Positions 44,573 to 54,220 of a stretch of 64,000 nt of DNA are shown in pieces. This stretch comes from Bog-105 sp965277435 (GTDB taxonomy: Bacteria; Acidobacteriota; Terriglobia; Bryobacterales; Bryobacteraceae). Under the pieces are notes generated by a model. It had not been told where the DNA came from, did no database searches, and saw nothing but the letters and a program-made list of their open reading frames with translations. Position 1 is the first letter of the stretch; the number at the start of each line of letters is the position of its first letter. Where the stretch lies: the NCBI GenBank assembly GCA_965277435.1, contig OZ255821.1:5952001-6016000 (forward strand), read 5' to 3'. The position numbers and the translations under genes are program-made.

Positions 44573-45067
44573 ATGGCATCTTCTCTCGATGAGCAGTTCA
44601 TGCGCGCTGCCATTGAAGAAGCGCGGCTAGGTGATCGAACGCCAGGGGCCGGCGAAGTTGGATGCGTTATTGTTCACGACGGGCAAATCGTTGCGCGCGG
44701 CCACAACGAAGTGCATCTCTACAATGACCCTACTGCTCACGCCGAAATTGTCACGCTTAGACGGCTAGGTCAGGCAATCGCGGCTACTGATTTTGCCGGC
44801 TACACTCTTTACGTCACGCTTCAGCCTTGCAGCATGTGCGCCGCTGCCTGTGTTTGGGCGCAGATCAGCCGCATCGTTTTTGGCGCGGCGCGCAGTGACG
44901 TTCATTCCATGTACTTCGATACACGCCACATCAATGCGTCGCAGCTGATCGCGGACGCTTTCCAAAGCGATCTCACGCTTGAAGGCGGCGTCCTGGCGCA
45001 GGAATGTGCAGCGTTCTATTACAAACCGAATGACGATCCACCTAAGGCCGAACAGGAGAATTGCTAA
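44573..45067 (+). CDS. Nucleoside/nucleobase deaminase (CMP/dCMP deaminase fold)
   Basis: 164 residues. Zinc site: PTAHAEIVTLRRLG (His, catalytic Glu) and LQPCSMCAAACVWAQI (two Cys). Close to guanine deaminase and TadA families; the C-terminal region (TRHINASQLIADAFQSDLTL) and the lack of the TadA basic helix favour a base or nucleoside deaminase. Lies 32 bp after the molybdenum hydroxylase, which could mean a shared purine-type catabolic role (inference). Overlaps or nearly abuts the next start. Confidence 0.82.
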   Translation: MASSLDEQFMRAAIEEARLGDRTPGAGEVGCVIVHDGQIVARGHNEVHLYNDPTAHAEIVTLRRLGQAIAATDFAGYTLYVTLQPCSMCAAACVWAQISRIVFGAARSDVHSMYFDTRHINASQLIADAFQSDLTLEGGVLAQECAAFYYKPNDDPPKAEQENC

Positions 45068-46494
45068 ATTTTTCGCCTCTTATGTTTTCTTGTTCATCGA
45101 CTCGCCCTTTGCTACATGCTGCCGTTTTATTCTTCCTCGCGCCGTTGACATCCATAGCGCAGTCGCCCGCGGATGATCAAGCTGCGCAGCATGCGACCGC
45201 TCAGCTCCGGTCCGGTGATCTTACCGGCGCCGAGCGTTTGCTGAGCGGCGTTGCGAGTAAATCTCCCGCTGTCAATGAGGTCAGGCTCCAACTAGCCTTA
45301 GCACTGGCGCAACAGCACGAATACGCGCGCGCGGCTGTTTGCATCCGTGACGTTCCCCCGCCCAGAGCACCGGAAGCACGCGCCCGATATTTCCGTGTCG
45401 CTGCCTCCATTCACGCGGGTTCCGGTGATGCGCGCGACGCGGCCGCCGATATGGAGCAGGTCGTGCATGTCGCGCCCAATGACGTCAATTTGCTGCTCGC
45501 CGCCGCCCTGGCCGAATCGAACGCCAACAGGCATGCGGAAGCGGCAACCCATCTCGCTCACGCTTTCGCTCTCGCGCCGGAGCGTCTTGACGTTCTTTAC
45601 AATCTCGCTCTCGAACAGTTTCGGGCCGGGCAACTTGACGGCGCGCTCGCCAGTATCGCCAAACTTCGTGGCCAGCAGGATAATGCGGATGCCGCAGATC
45701 TCTCGGGCGATATCGAAGAGCAGCAACACAACTTTCTAGAAGCCGTTCACAGCTACCAGTCAGCCGTAGCGCTCGCGCCCGGTGAAGAAAGATATCGGGT
45801 CTCACTCGGCCTCGAGCTCATCCGGCACCAGAGTTTCGATGCTGCTCTTGCCGTCTTTGAACAGGGAGCAAACCTGTTTCCGGCTTCCGCCCGAATCCAA
45901 ATTGGGCTTGGCCTCGCGCAGTTTTTTCTCAACCGGTTTGAACCGAGCGCGGCTTCTTTTCTTAAGGCCGAAAAGCTCGACGGCGGCTCCGGCATTGGCG
46001 TTCGCTATCTTGGCATGACACAGGTGCGTATCCCGCAGGGTCCGCTGCCGGGTGCGGTTGCCGCGGTGTGCACGCGCAGCGACGCCAATCCAGGTGATGC
46101 TGCTGCCAATTTATGGTGCGGATCCATGCTTTATCGCCAGGCCTATCATGCTGGTGAAAAGGCGGGGGCCTCGCGCAGCCTGAACTATTTACGCGCCGCC
46201 CAGAAACTCCAGCCTGCCGATGCAGTAGCCAACTGTGAACTGGGCCGCGCGTTGGTTTGGACCGAGGCTTGGAGTGCGGCACGCGCGCCCCTTGAGAGCT
46301 GCGTGCGCCTTCTGCCCGATTCCGGAGAAGATCATTACCGGCTCGGACGTGTTTACCAACGTCTCGGACTCGACCAAGCCGCCCATCGTGAAGCCGAACT
46401 GAACCGCCACGCTCGCGCCGAACGCGACCGGCGCGAACTGGAAACGACAAAGTTCGTCTACCAGATCCTTGACCGGCCTGCCACGGACCATTAA
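45061..46494 (+). CDS. Exported tetratricopeptide-repeat protein
   Basis: 477 residues from TTG 45061 (overlapping the deaminase stop) or 470 from ATG 45082; both give a signal peptide ending LAPLTSIAQS. At least nine TPR-like units (PNDVNLLLAAALAESNANRH, PERLDVLYNLALEQFRAGQL, LEAVHSYQSAVALAPGEERY, ADAVANCELGRALVWTEAW, GEDHYRLGRVYQRLGLDQAA). A protein-protein interaction scaffold in the periplasm; partner unknown. Confidence 0.8.
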   Translation: MLNFSPLMFSCSSTRPLLHAAVLFFLAPLTSIAQSPADDQAAQHATAQLRSGDLTGAERLLSGVASKSPAVNEVRLQLALALAQQHEYARAAVCIRDVPPPRAPEARARYFRVAASIHAGSGDARDAAADMEQVVHVAPNDVNLLLAAALAESNANRHAEAATHLAHAFALAPERLDVLYNLALEQFRAGQLDGALASIAKLRGQQDNADAADLSGDIEEQQHNFLEAVHSYQSAVALAPGEERYRVSLGLELIRHQSFDAALAVFEQGANLFPASARIQIGLGLAQFFLNRFEPSAASFLKAEKLDGGSGIGVRYLGMTQVRIPQGPLPGAVAAVCTRSDANPGDAAANLWCGSMLYRQAYHAGEKAGASRSLNYLRAAQKLQPADAVANCELGRALVWTEAWSAARAPLESCVRLLPDSGEDHYRLGRVYQRLGLDQAAHREAELNRHARAERDRRELETTKFVYQILDRPATDH

Positions 46495-46546
46495 GCCCAC
46501 TGTCACTTACTTCTATGCGAGGCGCGGTTGCGGCAAGAAAAAGGAA

Positions 46547-46568
46547 ATGCCGCCAGGAATGGCGGCAT
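46547..46568 (-). terminator. Perfect 9-bp hairpin with GGAA loop, likely terminator
   Basis: ATGCCGCCA (46547-46555), loop GGAA, TGGCGGCAT (46560-46568). On the minus strand the stem is followed by TTTCCTTTTTCTTG, so it resembles an intrinsic terminator for the minus-strand regulator remnant. On the + strand it lacks the T run but lies 53 bp after the TPR gene and could act weakly in that direction. Confidence 0.65.
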
Positions 46569-46698
46569 GGCAGGCCAGGAGGCCCGCTCCACCCGTGGCG
46601 TTGAACCGTTTCTGTGATGCCTTACGGATTTTTCCATTCGAGCGCGAAGAGATCCGCTGACCATAAGTTCACCGAAATGAGCGGAACACTGTCGGTGC

Positions 46699-48720
46699 TC
46701 AAGCCCGGGAACGTGTAATCACGGCGTCTGCCTGTGGCACGTTATCGAGATCGGCAACTCGCTCCGGCGCTTTGTCCGCCACCCGCACCCGGTAAATCGG
46801 CTGCTTGTCTTCCATGAAGGCATGGAAATAATGTATTTTGCGTCTTTCGACCACTGCGAATTATCCACGCTGCGCGCCGCCAGTTCCGTCCATTTCTTCG
46901 TTGTCCGGTCGAACAGCATCAGTTTGCGTTGATCCAGGGGCATCGCCGCGATGTAGCGTCCATCCGGCGACCACCGCGGGCTGAACATCCCTTCCGAGCA
47001 GGGTAACGTCGTAACGCTTCGGCGTCGCAAGTCAATGGTGTAAATTGCTTTCCGTGCCGAATCTTCATGTACTCGGGCGACCGTCCGAACACCAGCGAAT
47101 TTCCGTCGGGCGACCAGCCAGGGTCCGCCTCGCTGTGCCCATCCTTGATCAGCGTTTGCAAATCGCCGCCCTCGGTCGGTAGCAGAAAAGTCTTCCAAGG
47201 CGCGCCCGGCTTTTTGCCCATTAACGCCAACTGCTTGCCATCGGGCGACCAACTCATCATGAACACCTGCATTTGCCCGGAAGTGAGCCGCAAACGTTGG
47301 CTGCCATCGATCCGGCTCTGCCACAGCGAGCCGTCTTTCAAGCTCACCCAGGCCACACGCGTGCCATCGGCTGAAAAGGTTGTGCGCCCTGCAGTGCTCA
47401 ATTCAGGCAGAAAACGGACAAATCGATGCGACTGGGCGTCGAAACGGCAGAGTTGCCTCTGCGTCCGCGCACCGATAACAAACAAACGATTTCCATGACG
47501 CGCGGGAACTGGAGCAAGATATTTCAGCGGGCCAGCTGTCAATTGAATGGGCTTTAGGCTCCGCGGATCCCACCACGAGCGCCGCTGGGGAAGCATCCAG
47601 ATGTTGCTTGCGCCTTCGCTGCCAGCCTGAAAAACGTACGAGCGGCCATCGGGCATCCAGGAGCCGCAGCATTCCGCGGGCGGCTTGTTCCATCCGCTCA
47701 AGATCGGCTTCAGGTTCCTTCCGTCGACCGAGAGTTCCCAAATCGAAGTGGTCCGCGTAGCGGGTTCCAGCAGAGTAAATCGTAAACGCGTGCCGTCCGG
47801 CGACCACCGCATCCAAAATGCCCGTCCCGGAACGCTGGCGAATTTCGCCGCGGTCTGACCGTCATCGCGTAAGACCCATAACTCGCGCCCACTCGCGTAT
47901 AGGATGGATTGCCCGTCGGGCATCCACGCCGCATCATGGGCCAGCACATTCGTTACGAGCTGCGCAGCGCCTCCCGATGACGGCACAATCCACAACGGCC
48001 GCTCAACCTGTGACGACGAGTGATCCTCGACTAGCAGTTTCGATCCGTCGGGTGAAATGTCTGCCAGCGCAGGCCGAGTAATCTCTCCGGGCGTCAACAA
48101 GGAAAAGCTCTCGCCGTCTCCCCCCGACAGCATTCGCCAACGTGACCTTTCCGTCCCGCATCGCTTGGAAGTAAATACGAGCCCCGTCGGTGGCTACGCC
48201 CGCAAAGCTCTCCAGCCCAATGTCGCCGGGATACACTCGTCCGGTCCAGGTAATTTGCGTGGCGTCCACCAGGCGCGGCTGTTCTTCCTTGTTTCTCAGG
48301 TAGGAACAGAACGACAACGGTTAAGGCGAACGAAAGACCAGCTACGGCGATTCCCCGCGCATAGCCAGGCCCGCGATCTTTCGCGAGGGCAGGCTGATCA
48401 ACCAGAATCGGTGTTGCCACGATATCGGGCGTCACTGGCAGCGGTTCTACCATCGCAGGCATTGCCGCAGGAGACGTCGTACGAATTACCGGATCGCAAA
48501 CCGTTTCGACTGGCGCGATGAATCGGTATCCGCGGCGCGACAGCGTCTCGATAAAGCGCGGTCGGGTGGACGAGTCGCCGAGCACTTCCCGCAGCTTGGC
48601 GATCGCGCTTCCCAGGCTGTGATCGAAATCGACAACCGTGTCCGTTCCCCAAATCTGAGCCTGAAGCTGCTCACGCGTCACCAGTTCGCCCGGGCGATTG
48701 AGTACCTTTTCTCCTTTCAT
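46699..48720 (-). pseudogene. Winged-helix/TolB-propeller transmembrane regulator, broken
   Basis: Reconstructed order: OmpR-type winged helix (NRPGELVTREQLQAQIWGTD, PRFIETLSRRGYRFIAPVE), one membrane helix (GIAVAGLSFALTVVVLF), then a TolB/WD40-like propeller (ADISPDGSKLLVEDHSSSQ, FSPRWSPDGRYIAAMPL) ending QADAVITRSRA at 46699. Four frame changes interrupt it, near 48295, 48141, 47072 and 46832, and the first 40-50 residues of the winged helix are missing. Such proteins (CadC-like) sense and activate adjacent transport genes; it is divergent from the TonB receptor remnant, 147 bp away. Non-functional as read. Confidence 0.85.
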
Positions 48721-48867
48721 TTGAAAGACTTAATCGGTGATTTTTAAATGATCCGCAACTGAAGCAATGAGGATTGAAACTTACCGGGTGCCCCGCTACC
48801 GTTGATCCTACGTAGCAACGGCGATTGCCGCCGGATGATGATTTTAAGGGGTTGATGTTCAAGGATC

Positions 48868-50557
48868 ATGTCGCACCTTCGCTTTCTTCTGTTTCTTTAT
48901 TTCCTGCTGCCGACTGTCGTTTTGGCGCAGATCGATACCGGCGCGATCGTCGGAACGGTAACGGATCAAACAGGCGCGGTGATTCCGGACGTCAGGATTA
49001 CGGTCACCAACAAAGCCACGGCGGTTGCCGTTGCCGCCACCACCAACGCACAGGGCCAGTATCAGGTAGCAGCGCTCATCCCGGGGACGTACCTTGTGAA
49101 AGCCGAAGCGCCCGGTATGGGGGCCCAGAACTACGACAATATTCGGATTGACGTACAGTCGCGCCCGGCGATTGACTTTCGGCTGTCAGTCGGTTCCGTG
49201 CAACACGTGGTCACGGTCGACGCCGTCTCGCCCATTCTTCAAACCCGATCCGAACGCATCCAGCTGGGAAGCGCGTTCGCTCCTCAAGCCGGATCGTCTG
49301 GACTTCGCGCCGCGCTTCGGTCTGGCCTATCAGCTGGCGGATCGCTGGGTGATGCGCGGCGGTTTCGGCATGTTCTACCAGCACGGTAACCGCTTCGGAT
49401 CGGAAGCCGTGATGAACCTGAATCCGCCCTTCGAACTGAACAGCAATGTCTCGCAACAGCAGGGCAGCACCACACCGCAATTCATCCTGAGTAACGGTTT
49501 TCCGATTGACCTCTTGAACTCTCAGACTGTCAACTTATCCCAGCTTCAGATTCGCGCGCAGGATCCAAACCAGCGGACCAGCTACGTTGAGCAGGCGAGT
49601 CTCGGAACGGAGTTTCAACTTAGCAGCAATACGGTGTTCTCCACCGATTACGTGGGAAACTTCGGCCACCGCCTTTCACGCCTTCGTAATTACAATCAGG
49701 GCGTTATTACCGGCTATGACGGCAGCGGCAATCCGCAGGTAGTTTATCCCTACGCCAATCTAAACGACAACGCAGCAGGGCAGCATGCATTTTTGGAGTA
49801 TCTGAGCAACGACGGTAACACGAGTTACAACGGGCTCGACGTTTCCTTGAAGCGCCGTTTCACCAATGATCTGTCCTTTGGCATCAGTTACACCTGGAGT
49901 CACAACATCTCCGATTTCAACGTGCCGATCAACGGCAATTATACGCCGCAGAACGCTTACGATCTGGCAGCGGAGCGGAGCGACTCCACGCTCGACGTGC
50001 GCCGTCGCTTTGTGAGTAACGCGTTATGGGTGCTGCCGGTCGGCAAAGGGCACGCCCTGTTGAATCACGGGCCGGCTTCGCAGGTGTTGGGAGGATGGCA
50101 GTTGAACGGCATCTTCACGCTGCAAACCGGCAATCCGTTTACGATTGAGGCTCCCAACGAGAGTGATACGGGCAGCAATCACGATTCGCGCGCCAACTGC
50201 GATGCCAATCCATTTGCAGGCGCTTCGAGTAATCCGCGCGATTACGTTTCCACCGGCAGCGGCTTCTTTATCAACCCGGCGTCGTTCAGCATCCCGGCTT
50301 TCGGCCATTTTGGTAGCTGCGCGCCGTATAGCGTGCACGGGCCGGGCTTGCAAAACCTGGATCTGAGCCTGTTCAAGAACTTCGTCGTGACCGAAAGCAT
50401 GCACGTCGAGTTTCGTGCCGAATTTTTTAATTCGCTGAATCACGCCAACTTCGCCGCACCGTCCGCCAACATCTCGAACCCCGGCTCTTTCGGCAAGGTG
50501 TACGGCACGGTAGGGGATCCGCGGCAAATTCAGTTTGCCTTGAAACTCTACTTCTGA
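48868..50557 (+). pseudogene. Oar-like TonB-dependent receptor with large internal deletion
   Basis: Signal peptide and carboxypeptidase-regulatory domain are intact (FLYFLLPTVVLAQIDTGAIV, TDQTGAVIPDVRITVTNKAT, then DFRLSVGSVQHVVTVDAVSP). At about 49270-49290 the frame changes and the sequence jumps into the late beta-barrel (LDFAPRFGLAYQLADRW, SLGTEFQLSSNTVFSTDYVG, LKRRFTNDLSFGISYTWSHN, ending VGDPRQIQFALKLYF). Compared with the intact 1089-residue relative at 55433-58702, the plug and about half the barrel, some 500 residues, are absent. Dead as a transporter. The IS110 element starts 10 bp after its stop. Confidence 0.9.
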
Positions 50558-50566
50558 CGGAGAGCC

Positions 50567-50579
50567 AGTGGAGTGTCGC
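50567..50579 (+). repeat. Inverted repeat of IS110 element, transposase 3' side
   Basis: AGTGGAGTGTCGC; exact complement of 52343-52355. Confidence 0.85.
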
Positions 50580-50679
50580 GATGAAAACGTTACCACGCGA
50601 TGCAACTCCGGTCGCTCCGCTCGCGGCCCTGAGGCAGCGTATTCTTTGATCGGAGCCATGAGACATCTGAGTTGGTAAG

Positions 50680-52002
50680 TCAAGCGGAAAAGGCGACCGG
50701 TTGAGAGAAACCGGCAGTTTTTTCCCACAAGATTTCCAGGCCGTGATCGGACGCCGAGTGACGCGCCTGAAGGCGGTCGGAATAGCGGAGATCGTCGTAG
50801 GGCGTGCGGTCTTTCCAGCATCGGAACAGAATGCGGATCCACTTAAACGCAACGCTTCGAACCGCCGCCCGATGTCCCTTGCCGCGTGCTCGTTGTGCCT
50901 CATAATGCGCACGCGCCCAAGCACAGCGAGGCAGCGAGTGTTGCGCCCACTCTTGAAAGGTCTGTTTGACGAACTTCGGACAAGCCCAGCGGGTATGGAC
51001 CCATTGGCGTTTGCCGCTGGCTTCGCGAACCGGCGCAATCCCGCTGTAGCTCTGAATACTGCCAGCATCTGGAAAGCGGTCGCGCTGCGTGCCGAGTGCA
51101 GCAATGAGCCGCGGCGCCAGAGCTTTCCCGGCGCCAGGAAACGAACTCACAATCGAAAAATCAGGATGCTGCTCGACAAGGGCTTCAATCCGCTCGTCAT
51201 ACTGCTGAATCGCCTTCAGCAGCAATCGGAGTTGCCCTATCACGTCTTGCACGAACAACGTTCCACTCTCCACCACCGCCCGGTCCTCGGTCGCCGGGAT
51301 AGCCTGGCGGATCTGCTCGATCACCTGATCCACATCAGCAGGACAGGAACGGCCATCCTTGGTCAGAAACACTTTCAGCCGGCGCCGCGCTACCTTTTGC
51401 AAGGCCTTTAGCTCCGGCCATTGCTCAAGACAGCGCCACACCAGCATCGAATCGGCTGACCCGAACCAACTCAGTATCTGCGGAAAGTACAGCTTCAAAC
51501 GATTCGTCAGCTGATTCAACAGGGCTGTCTTGTGGTTCACTTGTCTGCGCCGGTCTTCCACTAAAAACTGCAATAACCGGGTCTGTTCTGTGTCCGGGTT
51601 CCAGACCTGCAACCGCTCTCGATGCTTCACCAACAGATCGAGCTGCACATCCGCATCCAGCGGATCGTTCTTGCTGCCGGAGGGGTAAATGGTCTTGCGA
51701 AAGTGACTGGCCGTCGCAGGATGCAGCGGGTAAAGCACGAACTGCCCATACTTGCTGAGACTAAACAACAGAGCGCCTCGTGTCTGCTCCAGGCAAATGG
51801 CCATCGGCCGGTCGCCAAAACGTTGCCTCAACTGATTTACCCAGGCATCAATCGCCTCCGGCGTGTGTGCGATCTGACCGCGTTCACGCTTCTTCTGGCC
51901 TGGAACTTCCATGGCCCAATCGTGCTTCGCGTCGGCCCAATCGATGGCGATGAAGGCCGCCCAATCCGGCTCGGCTGCCTCACACTTCCTGCTCTCGAAC
52001 AT
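50680..52002 (-). CDS. IS110-family DEDD recombinase
   Basis: 440 residues from ATG 52002; a TTG directly before it (52005) is also possible. N-terminal RuvC-like DEDD domain: Asp21 in FIAIDWADAKHDW, Glu72 in ICLEQTRGAL, Asp113 and Asp116 in GSKNDPLDADV. Coiled-coil middle (HKTALLNQLTNRLKLYF). C-terminal Tnp domain FSIVSSFPGAGKALAPRLIA with the conserved Ser318 in IQSYSGIAPVREASGKR. IS110 enzymes excise and insert DNA using a non-coding bridge RNA transcribed from the element. Reading frame complete, so likely active. Confidence 0.95.
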   Translation of the reverse strand: MFESRKCEAAEPDWAAFIAIDWADAKHDWAMEVPGQKKRERGQIAHTPEAIDAWVNQLRQRFGDRPMAICLEQTRGALLFSLSKYGQFVLYPLHPATASHFRKTIYPSGSKNDPLDADVQLDLLVKHRERLQVWNPDTEQTRLLQFLVEDRRRQVNHKTALLNQLTNRLKLYFPQILSWFGSADSMLVWRCLEQWPELKALQKVARRRLKVFLTKDGRSCPADVDQVIEQIRQAIPATEDRAVVESGTLFVQDVIGQLRLLLKAIQQYDERIEALVEQHPDFSIVSSFPGAGKALAPRLIAALGTQRDRFPDAGSIQSYSGIAPVREASGKRQWVHTRWACPKFVKQTFQEWAQHSLPRCAWARAHYEAQRARGKGHRAAVRSVAFKWIRILFRCWKDRTPYDDLRYSDRLQARHSASDHGLEILWEKTAGFSQPVAFSA

Positions 52003-52005
52003 CAA

Positions 52006-52342
52006 CCTGTTTACTCTCCTTTTATCAACTCAGGATCGAGCCGGTCTTCTGGTTTCCGCACGAAGGGCTTATAGTGAAGTCTGAAGCGATCAGACGACAT
52101 CTGAGGATTCGTCTGGGAAAACCAGGTCCCCGTCCGGTCGAGTCTCTCGCGAAGACGTCGCACGTCAGCGAAGCGAAATTCGTACCGGCGGGGCGCCTGC
52201 TCTTCTTTAGCCAAACACAGCCCGATTTCCACCGGACAGCAGCGCCGACCACTGTGAATAACCGCTCCGCGCACAACCAAAGACAAATCAACTATAAGCG
52301 AAGCGATTGGAGTTCTTTACCTCAGTATCAAACGAAATGGTT
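52006..52342 (-). ncRNA. Candidate IS110 bridge RNA region (left end)
   Basis: Non-coding DNA between the inverted repeat and the transposase start, on the transposase strand. Contains stems GTCTG/CAGAC (52079-52083 with 52091-52095) and CAGACGA/TCGTCTG (52091-52097 with 52109-52115, 11-nt loop), which are mutually exclusive pairings, plus further GC-rich hairpin potential at 52130-52200. IS110-subgroup elements encode their bridge RNA here. Exact ends and guide loops not determined. Confidence 0.4.
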
Positions 52343-52355
52343 GCGACACTCCACT
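52343..52355 (-). repeat. Inverted repeat of IS110 element, left end
   Basis: Reads AGTGGAGTGTCGC on the minus strand; it ends 9 bp before the ATG of the GH66 gene. Confidence 0.85.
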
Positions 52356-52364
52356 AGTGCCCTG

Positions 52365-54220
52365 ATGCGTTACTTTGTGATTCTATTCGCCATGAGTGTG
52401 GCCGCCGATCTCGCGTGGGCAACGTCCCAGCTTCGTATCAGCGACATCGTTACAGATAAAGCGCGTTATGCTCCGGGCGAAGCTGTTCGGCTATTTGTTC
52501 ACATCGAAAACCCGGCGGCGGAAACACTGCACGGCAAGCTGACCGCGACACTAGAGGACTGCGGCCGTTCTATTGCGACAAGCGAGCTTCCAGTGGCGAT
52601 TGACTCACAAGCAGAACAAGTAATTACATTTCCGCTGGCGCCTCCGGGGGCGGATTACCACGGATACCGTGTCGCGGTGCAACTTCGAGACGCGAACGGC
52701 GTTAAACTGACCGAGAGCGCAACCGCGCTGGATGTTTCGTCGCAGTGGACGCACTTCCCGCGCTACGGTTACCTCGCGCACTTCGACGAAACGATCCCAG
52801 TAGAGCAGTGGCTGTACCAGCTGAACCGCTTCCACATAGATGGGCTGCAGTATTACGACTTTCAGTACAAGCACCACCTGCCGTATGTCGCCTTACAACC
52901 GCCCTTGGATGTGTGGCACGACATTGCAAACCGCAACTCGTCGCGCAAAACGCTACAGGCGTTCCTGCTCGCCGCTAAGAAATACAACATGGTCAACATG
53001 GCGTATAACGCCAGCTACGCTGCCTATGCAAACGCATTCCGCGATGGCAGCGGCGTTCAGCTGCAATGGGCAGCCTGGGACAATGCCGGCGCGCCGCGCA
53101 ACGAAGCGCCTATTAAAGCATTCCGGCTGCCGCCGAACTGGGCGACCCCGAAGCTGATATATATAAACCAGAATGACGCCGGGTGGCAGCGCTACATCTT
53201 TTCGAAGATGGCGGAGTTGCTGACAGAGTTTCCGTTTGATGGATGGCACATCGACACCTACGGCGATGCGAAAGCGTACGCCTATGACCGTTCTCCCATC
53301 GATTACGTCGGCGGTTTTCCCGAGTTCGCCGATAACGCGCGCGCGGCTTTGAATTGCCGCATTCTGTTGAACACCGTCGGCGGTCACGGTGAGATTGGAA
53401 TGGCGCATTCGGCAGCCGATTTCGTCCATTCCGAGCTGTGGCCGGGCGATCACGATACTTACGCGAGTATCTTGCAGGCGGCCGATGAGATCCATGCCGC
53501 CAACCGGCAGAAAGCCGTTGTCTTTGCCGCCTATCTGCACCGGAAATTGTCAGATGAGTTGAAGGATGGGAAAAAAGGCGGCGCTCACTTCGATTTGCCG
53601 GCCGCATTGCTGTCGGATGCAATCATCTTTTCGGCGGGGGCGGCCCATATGGAACTCGGCGATGGCCTGCGGATGCTCTCAAATCCGTACTATCCGGCGA
53701 TACGGCGATCACCATGACGCCGGAATTGATTCAGGATTTGCGTTCCTATTATGACTTCCTGGTCAGCTACGAGAATTATCTGCGTGACGGGATGGAGGGC
53801 GCTTCGTTTCCGGTCGACTTATCCGGTGCACTCCAAACGCGCAGCGGCGAAGCCGGGGGTGTTTGGACCATTGTCCGCCAAAAGTCCAATCTGGCCGTCG
53901 TTCACCTGATCAACTTGACTGCTCTCAAGAAAACGGATTGGGTCGACGACGGTCTCGATTATCCACCGGCACCGCTGCTTCACAATCTGTCTGTGCGAGT
54001 GAAGCTAGCGGCGCAAATCGTCGTTTCCGGTTGGGCCTCACCCGATTTTGAAAATGGCAAGTGGCACAACACTGCGGTGAAGCACAACGAAGACGGCACC
54101 GAAGAGATCCGGATCCCGGAGCTGCGCTATTGGACGGCAATTATTCTGAGTACGCAGCCGAAAATTTCTTCAAGCGCAACCTCGGACGCTCCTCATACTG
54201 GTGAGCAGGAGAATCGTTGA
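52365..54220 (+). pseudogene. GH66-family glycoside hydrolase (dextranase-like), frameshifted
   Basis: ATG 52365 opens a signal peptide (RYFVILFAMSVAADLAWA); an in-frame start at 52074 would lie within the IS element. N-terminal beta-domain (ISDIVTDKARYAPGEAVRLF), then a GH66-type barrel: WLYQLNRFHIDGLQYYDFQY, IYINQNDAGWQRYIFSKM, FDGWHIDTYGD (nucleophile Asp) and VHSELWPGDHDTY (acid Glu). Frame lost at about 53699: SNPYYP/GDTAITMTPELIQ continues in the next frame to 54220. One missing base explains it. The catalytic barrel is before the break, but the last 170 residues are lost. GH66 enzymes cleave alpha-1,6-glucans. Ends overlap the convergent MFS gene. Confidence 0.82.

Larger units (their letters stand above)
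50567..52355 (-). mobile_element. IS110-family insertion sequence
   Basis: About 1.79 kb. Contains one transposase gene. Bounded by a 13-bp inverted repeat, AGTGGAGTGTCGC at 50567-50579 and its complement at 52343-52355; exact ends may lie a few bases further out, since such repeats are sub-terminal in the IS1111 subgroup. The side upstream of the transposase holds about 340 bp of non-coding DNA, the downstream side about 100 bp. Removing it restores a roughly 20-bp spacer between the TonB receptor stop and the GH66 start. Confidence 0.8.

Noticed and set aside
52011..52286. 91-codon frame in the IS110 left end, upstream of the recombinase
   Set aside because: No homology recognised, and it overlaps the region with hairpins expected for a bridge RNA; treated as non-coding.
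52074..52364. Upstream in-frame extension of the GH66 gene by 97 codons
   Set aside because: It lies inside the IS element, and the signal peptide begins at 52365; the open frame is fortuitous.
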